Source: Lepidurus packardi (Eukaryota; Arthropoda; Branchiopoda; Notostraca; Triopsidae). From it: a stretch of DNA of 64,000 bases. The notes beneath the pieces were generated by a model. The model did not search any database. It was not told the origin of the DNA and saw only the letters and a program-made list of their open reading frames with translations. Positions 49,401 to 61,500 of the stretch are shown one piece after another. The stretch spans positions 4,774,001 to 4,838,000 of the forward strand of contig JAKZAN010000005.1 in the NCBI GenBank assembly GCA_023053545.1. Direction: 5' to 3'. Each line of letters starts with the position of its first letter. The first letter of the stretch is position 1. The position numbers and the translations under genes were made by a program.

Positions 49401-50549
49401 ATGGCTCCCAAAAAAGTAATCATTGATACTGACGTAGGTCTGGACGACGCTGTAGCTTTGTTTATGCTTCTTAAAGCCCACCAAGAGCAACTTGTGGAGA
49501 TTCTAGCCATTACCGCCGTGCAAGGAAACACCTTAGTTGACAATGTCGTTCGCAATATCTTCATTTGCTTGGAAACTGTTCAAATGGAGAAAGTAGTAAG
49601 TACCATACTTTCTTATAGCTACCAAGTCTCTTCTAATTTGAACGTGCGACAGATTCCAGTTTTCCGAGGTGCTAATACGTCACTGGTGGTGCCATATGAC
49701 CACAAGGAGCAATTCCATGGTTGGGATGGGTTTGGGGACGCTATTTTCGATGAGGAGCCTGATACATCACTTCTCCAAAAAGAGCACGCTGTGCATGCCT
49801 TGACACGTTTAGCCTGCGAAAATCCACAGGGAATAACTTTGATTGCATTGGGAGCCTTAACGAACATTGCTTTGGCTATGCGAATGGACGAAGAGTTTGC
49901 TGGTAACTTATCCGAAGTTTTCATCATGGGAGGCAATACTGAAGGTCAGGATGCGTGATTTCTTAAATACAAATATGGAATAATCTCGCCGTTTAACTAG
50001 GAATGGGAAACATCTCCATGTCAGCCGAATTTAACTTTTACGCTGACGCCGAAGCGGCTCACATTGTTCTCGAAAACGTGTCTTGTCCTACGTACATGAC
50101 AACATGGGAACTCTGTCTAAAACGGGCTCCTGTTGAGTTGGTAAGCATAAAAACAGATCTTAAGCTAGGTCAGGTTCATCTACGTTATTTTTATTTTTTT
50201 TCAGGATTGGCGCAATAAGGTATTGGGAACTTTGGATTCGCCACAAGTGAAGCTGCTCAACAAAATCGAAGCCCGGAAGTTAATGGTTCCATTTTTCGCT
50301 ACATGGATGGTTTGTGATCAGTTAGCCGTAGCAGTAGCCCTCCAGCCTCAGATTATGACCAAGACTTCAACTTATCGCGCTACGGTGGAACTTCACGGGA
50401 AGCATACCCGAGGACAAATGGTGGTCGATTACGGGAACCACACGAAGCTGAAACCTAATGTTATCTTGATTGAACAAATCGACGTTGAGCTCCTGAAAGA
50501 AACGATTCTTTGGGGCATGAGCAAGCCAAAAGAAAGTGATTCTATTTGA
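49401..50549 (+). CDS. Nucleoside hydrolase 3, copy B
   Basis: Exons: 49401-49595, 49653-49944, 50001-50140, 50205-50549; 323 residues. Start [16 protein letters not shown]; other motifs as in copy A. The last intron has a normal pyrimidine tract and CAG acceptor, so this is the intact member of the pair. The first intron (57 bp) is in frame and stop-free, so its retention would add 19 residues without breaking the protein. Confidence 0.9.
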
Positions 50550-50867
50550 ATCATTTAAATCCAGAAATTATGAAGTCAATTTTGCATATACCAGCTTTTG
50601 TGTTAAACTGCTTTGCATAATCTGAAACCCTTGAAATTCGTATGTAACACCAGTGAAAGGCCTGAAATTCTACTGTTATTCCTATAACTGCCATAAACTA
50701 TATCCTAGAAAAAGTTCCTTGTTTAACTAGTCTTGAAGCGAATTCACGGAATTGGGGTCATTTTTCAGAGGGGAGAAGTTCAAAACATCAACGTCCCTTT
50801 CTCTTCAGTCCATTCCTGTCTGAACCCGAGGACAGACTCGAATTTTATAAACGGTGTCCTGTACAAC

Positions 50868-52104
50868 ATGGCTAAGAAAGTTATTTTTGATACAGATGTG
50901 GGCTTGGATGATGCGGTAGCTCTTTTTACGCTTCTAAGGGCCCATCGTGAAAAACTCGTACAACTTGTAGCCATCACTGCCGTACAAGGCAACACCGGAG
51001 TGGATAATGTGGTTACCAATATCTACAGAACCCTTCATGTGGTCAACATGTCGGAAGTAAAAGCTGTCCGTAGGTTTGAAAGCAATTAAACTAATATTTC
51101 CAACAGGATATTCCCGTTTACAAAGGAGCCCATGCTTCCTTGGTAGAACCGTACGTTCACCTTAACCCCTGCCATGGCTGGGATGGTTTTGGCGACATTT
51201 CCCATGAGTTCGAACTCAATTTAGCCTTACTTCAAAAAGAACATGCTGTAAATGCCTTGCTTACTTTAGTTAACGGAAACCCAGGTAGATCTCCATTTAC
51301 ATTTTCTATAAATAATATTAGGACTATGCACTGAAGTTTATTTTACTTACCTGCAGGAGAAATTACTATTGTAGCGGTTGGGCCACTGACCAACATTGCT
51401 ATGGCTATGCGAATGGACCCCAATTTCAGCAAAAACATCAAGGAGCTGTATATCATGGGTGGCAACACGGAAGGTAAAGAACAGAATCAGGGGAGATGTT
51501 GCCTCGTCACGAAATAAGGCTATAATTTATTTAGGAGTGGGAAACATCACCGTATCCGCCGAATTTAATTTCCATTGCGATCCTGAAGCTGCATACATCG
51601 TTCTCCGTAATGTGGAATGCAAGACGTTTATCGTAGCATGGGAACTTTGCCTGCGCAGAGCAGAACTCCCTTGGGTATAAGCTTCCCCTTGGAACGTTTG
51701 AAGCGCTTTTAGTCCTAACTGCGGTTGTTTTGACTTAACAGGATTGGCGCAAAAATGAATTTGGGAAACTGGGAACACCAGAAGTTGAATTACTCAATCG
51801 CATCGAAAACCGCAAGTTGCAAGAAAAACCTACGTACTCAACTTGGGTGGTATGCGATCAAGTCCCAGCTGCTGCTGTCATCGACCCGCTGTTGATAACA
51901 GAAAGCTCTACTCATTATGCAATGGTGGAATTACAAGGCAAATTCACCCGGGGTCAAATGGTGGTCGATTATGGAAGCAAAATGAAACAAAAGCCTAATG
52001 TTATTTTGGTGGACCGAATTGACCTCAAACGTCTGAAACAGCTTTTGCTTTGGGGTGTTGGCGCGCAAATTGATATTACTCATCAGGCATATTCCCAACC
52101 CTAG
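50868..52104 (+). CDS. Nucleoside hydrolase 4, copy B (five-exon type)
   Basis: Exons: 50868-51056, 51107-51284, 51357-51473, 51535-51674, 51742-52104; 328 residues. It differs from copy A in very few residues (for example LNPCHGWDG here, LNPWHGWDG there; ITHQAY here, ITHHAY there). All family motifs are intact. It converges with NAXE; the two stop codons are 200 bp apart. Confidence 0.9.
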
Positions 52105-52304
52105 AATTTCTAAATCTTAGATTTAAAAAACCCTAATATTCAAAGCAGACAATATTAGGAAGGAAAAAATAACGAATACGTTCACATATTTTCCATTTAC
52201 TATATCCCACATCAAATTAACCTCTTAGTTTGTTAAAGGAAAAGCATGGATCGCTCGCAATAATATTAAGTACAAGCAAAAAGGGCTGTCTATCCTTTTC
52301 TGTT

Positions 52305-53108
52305 TTACTTCAGCTCAAGACACAAGTCCTGGTCAGGATAAGGAGGGAGATTAAGCTCATATTTGCGTTCTAGGCCAGGCGGCACAAACCGGCCGCCTAA
52401 GTAATGGAACCTTCCGTAAAAGTACCTAGCACACAATTTAGGGGCCGTTAAGGAAATTAACATATCTGGTTTGATAGCCAGGTTTCCTTCTTCTTGCGGT
52501 GGACCGTTTTCTACATGCCAGCCACTCGGGATATCAATTGAGCAAATGGGGACAGTTTCTAACTTGCTAAGGATTTCCAGTATTTGCACAAATTCCGTAC
52601 GGGCAGGGGGTCTGAAACTAAAACCAAACAAAGCATCGATAACAAGATCATAAGTATCTACAACATGGGAAAAAGAAGGACACGACTCCAAGAGAGGAAT
52701 TTCCATAACTTGGCATTGTTTTGTAAGATTTTGGTACAGAGGCTTGGAAGGTCGTTTGGGATAGAGAATTTCAGGTTGGAAGCCAAACAATTTCAAGTGT
52801 CGGGCACAGACCAAACCGTCGCCACCGTTATTTCCAGGGCCAACACAAACCAAAACTCTGGGATCAGTTTTGGTGTAATATTTTTTGGCAATCGCTGTGG
52901 CGCAACTTAATCCGGCGAGTTCCATAAGCTGGTCTACGCTAAATTGGCATTCGCTAAACAGTTCCTCGTCTACTTGTATGGCTTCGGTCTGGGTAAGGTA
53001 TTTGATCGTGTTTTTAGCCATGGTCGATTTATAGAATAGTCGACTACAGATCTTATGCTTGAAAGAGAAAGATACACTCGCTAAACGGCCCGGACAGCGC
53101 AGCAACAT
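52305..53108 (-). CDS. NAXE: NAD(P)H-hydrate epimerase
   Basis: Single-exon gene of 267 residues (YjeF N-terminal domain). The enzyme interconverts R and S forms of hydrated NADH and NADPH so that the partner dehydratase can repair them. Visible motifs: [27 protein letters not shown], the nucleotide loop [41 protein letters not shown] and [12 protein letters not shown]. The N-terminus before MAKNTIKYL ([19 protein letters not shown]) is basic and nearly acid-free, consistent with a mitochondrial presequence; the second ATG would give a cytosolic form. The absence of introns is unusual in this window. The right breakpoint of the tandem duplication lies inside the gene. Confidence 0.93.
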   Translation of the reverse strand: MLLRCPGRLASVSFSFKHKICSRLFYKSTMAKNTIKYLTQTEAIQVDEELFSECQFSVDQLMELAGLSCATAIAKKYYTKTDPRVLVCVGPGNNGGDGLVCARHLKLFGFQPEILYPKRPSKPLYQNLTKQCQVMEIPLLESCPSFSHVVDTYDLVIDALFGFSFRPPARTEFVQILEILSKLETVPICSIDIPSGWHVENGPPQEEGNLAIKPDMLISLTAPKLCARYFYGRFHYLGGRFVPPGLERKYELNLPPYPDQDLCLELK

Positions 53109-55295
53109 TCAGCCCTTAAGATTTAGAAAGTAAACGATCCTTATTAGGACCGGCTTCATAAAGAGAAAGTTAAAAACTTACCTAAGATATTGTTTATGGT
53201 AATTAGCCGTTTTAGTTACCAAACAGGCAGATGGATAAATCATGAATTCGAACAACAAGTCACAGCTCTGAATAACAGACTACCACGCTTGTTTCCTGTA
53301 AGCTGTAAACAAACAACGTCGTGTTTTGTATAGGGCTGCATTTAAACAGTGTTGGCAGATTGTTTAAGGATCGCCCGCCAAAGTCTCATGTAAAGTAGCC
53401 CAACTTATCGTCAACTTTTTAATAGAAATCCTAAAACAATCGCCAAAGTAAATACATAAATAATCATTATATAAAAAAAACATCCCTATGTAGAAGTATG
53501 TTTCCAAAAAAAATCGAAAAAGAGGATCCAAATGGAACCAATTGCTGATTGGCCGCTAAGACACAGATCGGTATCGCTTGTCAGACATTATAAACAGTTT
53601 AAGTAGGAATACTAATAGTACGGGAAAGAACAATGGGAAGCTCAGTTGAGCAGGGAATCAATTTATCCATATTGCTATCGATTTAGTTTGAAACTCTTTT
53701 ATATGTCCCGCCATAAGTAAGGGGTTGGTCAAGCATGTCTGACCAATCCTGGCATTTCACGGAACTAGCCTCGTAGCCTGTAGCTTCGAAAAGTGGTAAC
53801 AACATGGCAATAAGGAAGGGCAGCGTGCTCCCTCAAAATATGTCTTTACTCTGTGAACTGTACTGACACCGGGGAGCAGAAAATGGGTTTCTAGAGGTTT
53901 ACTTTACTTTCAATTCATAGAAAAATATATCAAAGTCGCCAAACAAATCGCCATCGCCAAACCCCGTAAACTTGTCGCCAGTTCATGTTTTCAAGTCGCC
54001 GATTTTGTCAAGAAATCGCCAAGTCTGGCAACATTGCATTTAAAAGCCAGAAGTGAGAAAGCTCACAACAGGAAACAAACTAGCCAGCACCTACGTGTCG
54101 CGCGGTCTGGGAAGACTACGCTTAGGAGATGTGCGAAAAAAATCGACGAACGTAGCCGTTGGACAGGTGCCAAGTAGCATCATGTGGGGGCATTTTCAAC
54201 GTGCTTTCTGTGAGTTGTAATCAATAAAATCATTTCGATAGTCTGTTTAGAAATAAAAACATCGCATGCAGTTTAGACACTGCTGTTTCGCACTGATTCA
54301 GCGATTTGCTTTCCCAGGGGGTCGTGCGAAAAACAGTGCGGAAACCGCGCCAAATTGTGAAACTGGAGTCCCCTTGCTTTGAAGCCATATTTTACACGTG
54401 GTATCTTTGCTAGTGTTGAAGAAATGAGTTTAATTCTTCGAAACTTGGTACAGGAGAACATATTTATGAATAAAAATTAGGTTCCGCATCTCTGTATAGT
54501 GATTGTTTTTTCACTAAGCGGTGCAGAAAATTGTGGGAAGTGTTCTGATACACGCGAGAGACCGTAGCACCAAAGTTCGATCGGTTGCCAAACAGTTTTC
54601 CGCGTAACAAGCTGCGGGAAAATGTATGGAGCCGCTTCAGAGATACTACGTGTCTAAGCGTAGACTTTCTGAACAGAAGAACCCAAACGTGCGGTCTAGT
54701 TTGTCTCGTGTTGTTAACTTCCGCTTGCGGAGTTTAGCTCGCGCTTATCTATTAGATTGATTTTGTTACGCTAATTTCTCACGTGAGTATAGATACAACA
54801 CGAAATGCGAAACACGCAATGGTAGAACGCGAAAATGACAACGAAACAGTTTTCCATTGGTTAATGACAAGACTCAAAAACAGCCGTTTCGCGTTTTAAC
54901 TGACAGCAAAAATAAAACGGGAGTGTTTTAACTCAACTTGAGGCTGTCAAATACCAAAGGAGTGTTGAAGATGTCACTAACTGAGGAAGTTATTATGTTA
55001 AATTATTTAAACTACTATAGTGTATTGAACGACTTTAAAATTATGTTTTTCCTAAAATTCGATTAATAGTGTAGAGTAGGTTAAGATATAATTAGTATTA
55101 TTTTTTAAGTACTACATTAAAATTTAGTGTACAATTTCCCCACGGAATTTCCTTCAAGTTTTAGTTTGCATTTTACCACGTTTGCGGGATTTCGCTTGCC
55201 TAGTTCCTCAGGATCATTTCGCATTTTACCATTTCGCGTTTTACGCACACCACCTCACGTGCTTTTCTCATAAATGAAAATAAGATTATAAAAGG
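53109..55295. other. Spacer between NAXE and BBLN-like genes
   Basis: No coding frame of note. It includes the NAXE upstream region and AT-rich sequence with scattered short repeats (for example variants of gcgttttacc and aaatcgccaa). No RNA gene was recognised. Confidence 0.5.
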
Positions 55296-55687
55296 ATGGC
55301 AAACTTGGGAAAATTCGCCTCAGACAAGGAGGAAAATTCACCAAATGAGGGTGAACAAATGGAGGAAGACAGCAGTCACAACGAGATCGAGGATGTAGTT
55401 GAGTTGGAAGAAGAAACGGACGAATTCACCGAAGAAGACACCGAAGGTATAGCTCACGATACTTTTGAATGAAAGGTGTATGTACATCTTCTTTGTCCTT
55501 TTTCAATCAAGCTTTGGCTGTTGTGAGTCGCCAGTTGGATATGCTGGACACTATTTTGAGCGCGTTTGAACCCAAAGTTGATCGAATTTACGAAGAAGCC
55601 CAAGAATTGCTTAAATCTAGTCGCGAAACTCGACAGCTGTTGTCCCAAGAAAGACAGAAATCCGAGAATGGAGATCAGCAAATTTAG
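55296..55687 (+). CDS. BBLN: Bublin coiled-coil protein (UPF0184 family)
   Basis: Exons 55296-55446 and 55512-55687, phase 1, 108 residues. The N-terminal half is acidic and disordered (MANLGKFASDKEENS, ELEEETDEFTEED). The C-terminal half is a coiled coil (VVSRQLDMLDTILSAFEPKV, YEEAQELLKSSRETRQLLSQ). Its LDMLD, QELLxSxRxTR pattern matches the small UPF0184/C9orf16 family, which helps organise intermediate filaments at the apical cell cortex. Small size and two exons fit. The call rests on the coiled-coil pattern, so a generic short coiled-coil protein is the alternative. Confidence 0.65.
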
Positions 55688-55882
55688 AAAATCCGAACGA
55701 CTAGTGAGTCCTGCCTGTTTTTTAACCTCCATTCCGTTACAAAAATTCCTTCTACTTTTAGCCCTTTGAAGGGTGTAAATTCGTTAACATCACAGTTTGT
55801 GTTTATACTTGTAGAAAAAGAACAGTGTACTAATATTCCTGAGAATGTCTTTGTGAAAAATACAGCCCTTTCTCGTCAAAAT

Positions 55883-57960
55883 TCACTTTTTGAAGTAGGC
55901 AGTAATTTTCATCCCGGGCTTCTTGGGGGATGAATCCGTCTTGCGTTTTTCTGCCGCGGCTTTTCCTTTTCCATATGCCTGACCCATTCTTTCCAGATTC
56001 TTTTTTTGGACATCTTCGTGTTTTAATAAGGGTGCAGGATAGTCCTTGCCTATGATACAACCAGCTGCTTTTTGCACACTCAGGGGAGCTTTCCATGGCT
56101 CGTAAATATACTCTGAGGGAATTTTCTTCAAGTGAGGAAGATATTTTCTAAATGAATCTTTTAGAAAGAATATTGAAACTATCAACGTGATTTTACTTAA
56201 TGTATGCTCCCTCTTTATCTGTTTTCTTGCCAAAAGCGACCGGGCTATAAACACGGTAATACTGGTGGAAGAAGGCAGATGCGGATAACCACATCCAATT
56301 ACCTGCATTGAGAAACCAATCTGCATCTAGCAACCATTCCTCAAAAACCTTTAAAGGCGAAACACAACACGAAGAAAATTTCAAACTTGTCACTTCTTTT
56401 TTATATAAAGAATATTTATTATTCTTACCCTTGCTCCTTCCACCCATGAAATCCAGTAATCTCCGCGCGTCAAAAAACAAGCAACCGCATGTCTAGCCAA
56501 ATGATGGATCCAGCCTTCTGTGCGCAACTGAGTCATAATTGCGTCAATAAAGGGATAACCGGTCTTTCCCTAAAAGAAAATGTGATTTGAAAAAAATAAA
56601 TGAAAAATAAAGCGTAGCATTCCGAAGCACCTACTTCTCGCCACGCTTCGAGCAATGTTGTATCATTATCCCACGGTATTTGCTTTGACAGTGCGTTTCC
56701 TTCCATTTTGTCAAAATTCGGAGTGACGCTGCCTACAGTATAAAAGAATTCTCGCCACAATAATTGGCCTGTGAGGGAAACTGGAGGCGCTGTATGTTTA
56801 TTTCCTTTGACAACCTAACCAATTTGTTTTGCTTTTGTCAAGACACTTTTTGCAACTTTTACTTCTTGTAAACTGGCATAAAAGAGGCGAGGCGAAAGAC
56901 AGCCGAATTTTAAATAAGGACTCAATACGGTAGTGCTGGGTTCAAGACTATTTGGGGCAGTATCTGGCTTACTGAATTTGCACACCCATTCCTATAGAAG
57001 AGCGGAATAATTGTGTCATTATTTACGGCAATTTTCACTTGTTACCTTTCTTGCCATACATAACTTTAAGCGTTTCAAAGCTTCTGTTTCCCCACCAACG
57101 AAAAGGTTAGGACCTAACCCCTTGGTATCAATTTCCATTTCTTCTAACGTAGGTACGTTGAATCTAAAAAGTAATAATAAAAAAAGCTAGAAAAAAGCGG
57201 AGAAAAAAATCACTTCGAACAATCCTGCTCTTTGGTTTGGCAAGAAGCTGGCAGTTCTTTAGGAGCATTTAAGGCTGACTCTGGAACTCCTAGTTTGTTA
57301 ACTACAGACAAAAATTTTTGGTAGGTCAGAGGAGGACTTCCACCATTTGCTGCTACAGTCCTAAATCAGAGAACGCGAAATCAATCTTTTCATATTGCAG
57401 ACATATTACAATACTTTTTAATATCATATAAGGTATGAGAAACCTCCTTCACCACTTCAACTTTGTGCTCGAGCATTAATTTGTCGATTTGAGCATCTCT
57501 CTGTATAGCGTAAGGCTCAGTGTCTATTTCGTATGTCAGCAACTTCACATTCCATGAGCTAATAATTGTGGGTAATACTTCTTCCGGCTTTCCTCTCAGC
57601 ACAAAAAGCCTTCAAATGTGAAATCCAGGTTAGAATGCAACACAGATCCCAATATTAAGGGCAAGATGATTTTTACCTTGACCCTAGGTTCCTGAGAGAA
57701 CTATCGAGGTTTCCCAGGCTTTGCAACAAAAATCTCCACCTATTCGGCCCCACACACGCATGTTTGGCGAACCAAGGGTCCAAAATGAAAATCGGTCGCA
57801 ATTCCAGGTGCTTCCCTTCCACTTTCTAGATTAAAGAAAGCTACTAAACTATGTACACAATATACTAAGTTTGAAATAACTCCACCTTTTGCAATGCCGC
57901 CAACAAAGCAGGGTTGTCATGGAGCCTGAGTCCTTTCCTGAACCAGTGCACAGCCGTCAT
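55883..57960 (-). CDS. phr6-4: (6-4) photolyase
   Basis: FAD flavoprotein that reverses UV (6-4) pyrimidine photoproducts using blue light. Exons: 57960-57886, 57825-57677, 57609-57415, 57360-57214, 57163-57046, 56991-56820, 56789-56635, 56569-56429, 56348-56197, 56147-55883; phases agree, 522 residues. N-terminal photolyase domain: [42 protein letters not shown] domain: [56 protein letters not shown] with the two active-site His, [15 protein letters not shown] and PVAFGKKTD, then [19 protein letters not shown]. The tail is basic and ends [10 protein letters not shown], which resembles a PCNA-interacting box without its Gln. HHLARHA and the short tail favour repair enzyme over clock cryptochrome. 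Confidence 0.9.
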
Positions 57961-58194
57961 GGTAAAGTCTTGCAATAAAAACATATTTATTTCATAAAGC
58001 AGAAAAATTCCGATTGTTTCTTAGTACCAGTTGAAGTCTATTATCGAGAATGACGACAAGGATGAAGTAATCAAATCAAATGTGTACCTTTTAAAACCAA
58101 AAATTTGGTTTCTTAATTAATTAGTTTTTACTTTTAGCTACAGAAATGCAGTACAGTAATACCAAATTACCTTAACTTCCTTTACTACTTCAAT

Positions 58195-58509
58195 TTAGTT
58201 TCTTGTAAGATCGTCAGGAGAAACAAACATCTGTTCCACAAGATGTGTAAGGTATAATAAAGCAAACAAACCTCCTGATATTTGCATGATACCGCTCAAC
58301 ATAAAACAGCGAATAGCAAAACTAACTTTTTTTCTACCCTTCCCTAAGAAAATGGAAAGGAAAAACACAAAGGAAAAATTGATAATGCCATTATATACGG
58401 AATACGAGCACTTCATTCCATAAAGACATAACTGAGAGCAGTTTCAATGCACTTATGCACTTGTTCTCTTCTTCGCACAATAAGCTCCAACACTGACCAA
58501 ACTACGAAA
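58195..58509 (-). other. Unassigned open frames downstream of DIDO1-like gene
   Basis: Two overlapping minus-strand frames follow the DIDO1-like stop. The first (58509-58413) lies after a good CTTTTTTTCAG acceptor and reads as a helical FVVWSVLELIVRRREQVHKC, then ETALSYVFME. The second (58416-58195, ATG overlapping the first stop) has two hydrophobic segments (NFSFVFFLSIFLG, GIMQISGGLFALLYLTHL) and ends SPDDLTRN. Neither was recognised. They could be an alternative 3' exon of the upstream gene or a small membrane-protein gene, or chance. Confidence 0.2.
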
Positions 58510-58536
58510 CTGAAAAAAAGATCAGCAAGATGTTAT

Positions 58537-61500
58537 TCACTCGCCCGGTGGGGGCGGTTCTTCTTCATCGGATTCTTCCTTAGGTTCTAAAGCTTTCGTA
58601 GGTACAAATCTCCCCGTAGCTACCGGCTTTGGTAGATCCTGGGTTGCGGTTGGATTTTGCACAGTTGAAGTATTTGTCGACAAGGGAAAACCGCTGATTG
58701 GCTGGCTTAAAGTAGCTGGGCGTGGCACTTCTGTTAGAAATACCGGGGGCGGTACTGTGACTTGAACAGGCGGCGCTACTGCTACTTGTATTCTCGGTGA
58801 CACCATTCTCTGCGATGGAAAATGTTGCGGTGACAAATTCTTCTGAACTTCAGTCCGCGGATCGGTCCAATCGGCGGACCGGTCGTTACTATCCCGACTG
58901 TCTCGACTGCGGTCCCAATCCCGGTCCCATCTGCTACTCCTGCCTCGACCGCCCCGCTGACTGTCTCGCTCTTTATCCCTTCTGGCTGGTGAGTAATCTG
59001 AGGAACGAGAATTATAACTCTCCTTTCCCCTTGTTTCCAGCCTTTGTTGTTTGTCTTTCCCGCCTTTTCCTTTCTTCTTTTTCTGGGCTGGAGCGGGCGT
59101 GGTTAACGCCTTTTCCATTTCTAAAGCTTTAGCGAGTAACTCGGCATCGGAAAGCGCACGTAAGCCTTTGCTATCGGCTGGGGAGGAGCTTCCAGCCGCC
59201 ACTGGCCAATATCTCGGATCCGCATGTTGTTGTTGCTGGGGCAGGGGCAAGACTGGGGGGAGCTGACTAGCAGAATGCGGAGCTATTTCGGTCCTCATTG
59301 ATATAAGTGGAGGCTGGAGCTGCGGGCGAGGTGAGCCAAGTAACGGCGGATGTACGGATGGCGTCATCGCAGAACGCGGTAAAACGCGCATATCTACGTC
59401 TTTGGCTGCCAGATTCTCGACTCTTTTCTTAATCGCCTCCTCTTTTTGCTCCTGTTCTTCGAAATCGACGGCTGAGCCATACGTCATCACAATGGGATCT
59501 GATTTGAGATTGATTCGCTTCTGCTCCAGTTCTTTTTTCTGGATCGTGCTCAGGATTTCTTGCAGGTTGCTGGGAATCGAGATATGCGAGGCGATATTAG
59601 GCAAAGAAGAGTTCATACTAGACGTTCTAGGTGGTGGAGGCGGGGAAGGAGTGTAACGTTGGTTCGAGGGACTGTACGGTTCTTCTGTAACCCCCCCTAG
59701 ACCCGGAATTGCTGGCCCTGTGTCCTGTCCCAGTCCAGGAATTGAAGAAACCGCTTGGGAACGTAAGGAAGAAGTACCGGGACTTGTACTACTGCCCGAA
59801 AAGACGGTCGAGGTATCAGGCATGAGGGCGCTGCTCATAGAACGGATCTGACGCTTGTTTTCCTCTATTTTCCGGGTGAGTTCCTCCAACATGGACGCTT
59901 GGTTGCTCAACACGTTTGAACTGCCCGCCTCAGGATCGTTGTCCGTGGCCTTACTTTCGTCTAAAGGTTGACCCGGGCTGTAGGGCTCCTCGTCGACCTC
60001 TTCTTTTGGCACTTTGCTGTTGGGCCGGTCCACTGCGTCAAGTTTCCGTTTACTGGGTTTGTACATGGGTGAGATGTGGATCGTAGGAGATGAGGGATCA
60101 TAGGGTTCATCTGCCAATTTGGATAACTTAGCTGCCCGGATCACTTCCGCTCGTTCTTCTAAAACACAAAAAAATATATATTTTTAAAACTCATACTTCA
60201 GGTTTAAGTTTACCTTTAGATTTGAATCGCGAAGTGCGTTCTAACGGTCTCTTGCGTTTTGATCGGATAATTACGCCTAGAAGCATAACGGGGCGATCTA
60301 CTTCCAAACCTTTTCGAATAAATCCAGAAAAATCATGGCAAAATTCGTCTTTTTATTTTTATTAACTTTTACCTGGGCCTTCGAAAGGTAAAAGTGCAGC
60401 AGGAATAGGATCATTTGGCGCCAATGGAAAAATATAAAAATCCTTCACCGATTTCGGCAGGTTCCCAATGACTCCCAATCTAAACCAGCCAAAATTAGTT
60501 TCAAAATCGAAAACAATGCATGGTATTTTCCCGGACAGACTTCCATAAAGCGGAATATTACCTGTCACATTTCGTCAAATAGTAGTTGAAGGCATTAAAG
60601 TTTTTCTTGTCCATATCCGTAGTGGGCAAAAACCTCAAAACGACCACATCCTAATTTTGCAAAATATAAATACCCCAAAATTAATAAGTAATTCAATTCA
60701 ACTAAAGGTTAAACTTAGTTTATTAGAAGTGTTTAAATTACCCTCGTGCCGACTCGCTTTGTCTGCCTGACGTAATCCCAAGCCATGGTGGGCTTAATGC
60801 GGCCAATGACGTCTAAAGATTCGGGCAACTCAGACGGCAATTTATCCAAAAGGCCCGAAACCTGCGTGATTTAACCAAAAATTCCCCTTCAGGTAGGTTC
60901 TTCCTACAGACCTCTCGAAACTGTCCTTACCTCGAAGCCCAAAACGTGAAACTTGCCCGATTCGGAGCTTACGATATTACCCTTCCATACAGCGGAGGTG
61001 GGGCCAAGTTTAGGCGACAGAACCACAGGACTCTGCTCCGGAGTACTAGAATAATATAAAACCCCACACGTTAACTTGTAATCTTTGCCTTTCAGACCTT
61101 TATCAACGATGTTCGTGAGAACTTCAAGATTCAAATCTCCCGCTGCCCTTCAGAAACTCCCCCTTGCACACGGTCCCAGGTGGTTTGGACCGTTTATAAC
61201 CGAATTTTTAAAGCGACACAGAACTTGTCAACACAGAAGCCATAAAATCTCTCTCTCTCTCATATAAAATGTTCGAATAACGAAGTTCATGAATGATGGT
61301 AGTGCTGCCTTTATTGGAGCCACAACCAACACACCCGCACGCATTGGTCCCGCCCCCAATCCCTTCTCTCTCACCATTTTTATTAATTACGTAATTAAAT
61401 TCCCATAATAATAGAGAAAGATCAACGTGTAAATACGATAATACATACCTAATGACAACCGTGGAAGTTGGTTCTTCTTGAGTCGTAATAACTGGCTTTG

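Larger units (their letters stand above)
46793..52589. repeat. Tandem segmental duplication, unit B (5.8 kb)
   Basis: Second copy of 40996-46792 in direct orientation, beginning with 240 bp of hydrolase 2 3' sequence and ending inside the complete NAXE gene. The offset between matching genes is 5801-5804 bp. Confidence 0.92.

Noticed and set aside
55883..57960. Clock cryptochrome in place of photolyase
   Set aside because: The repair-type His pair in HHLARHA is present and there is no long regulatory tail; (6-4) photolyase fits better, although the families are close.
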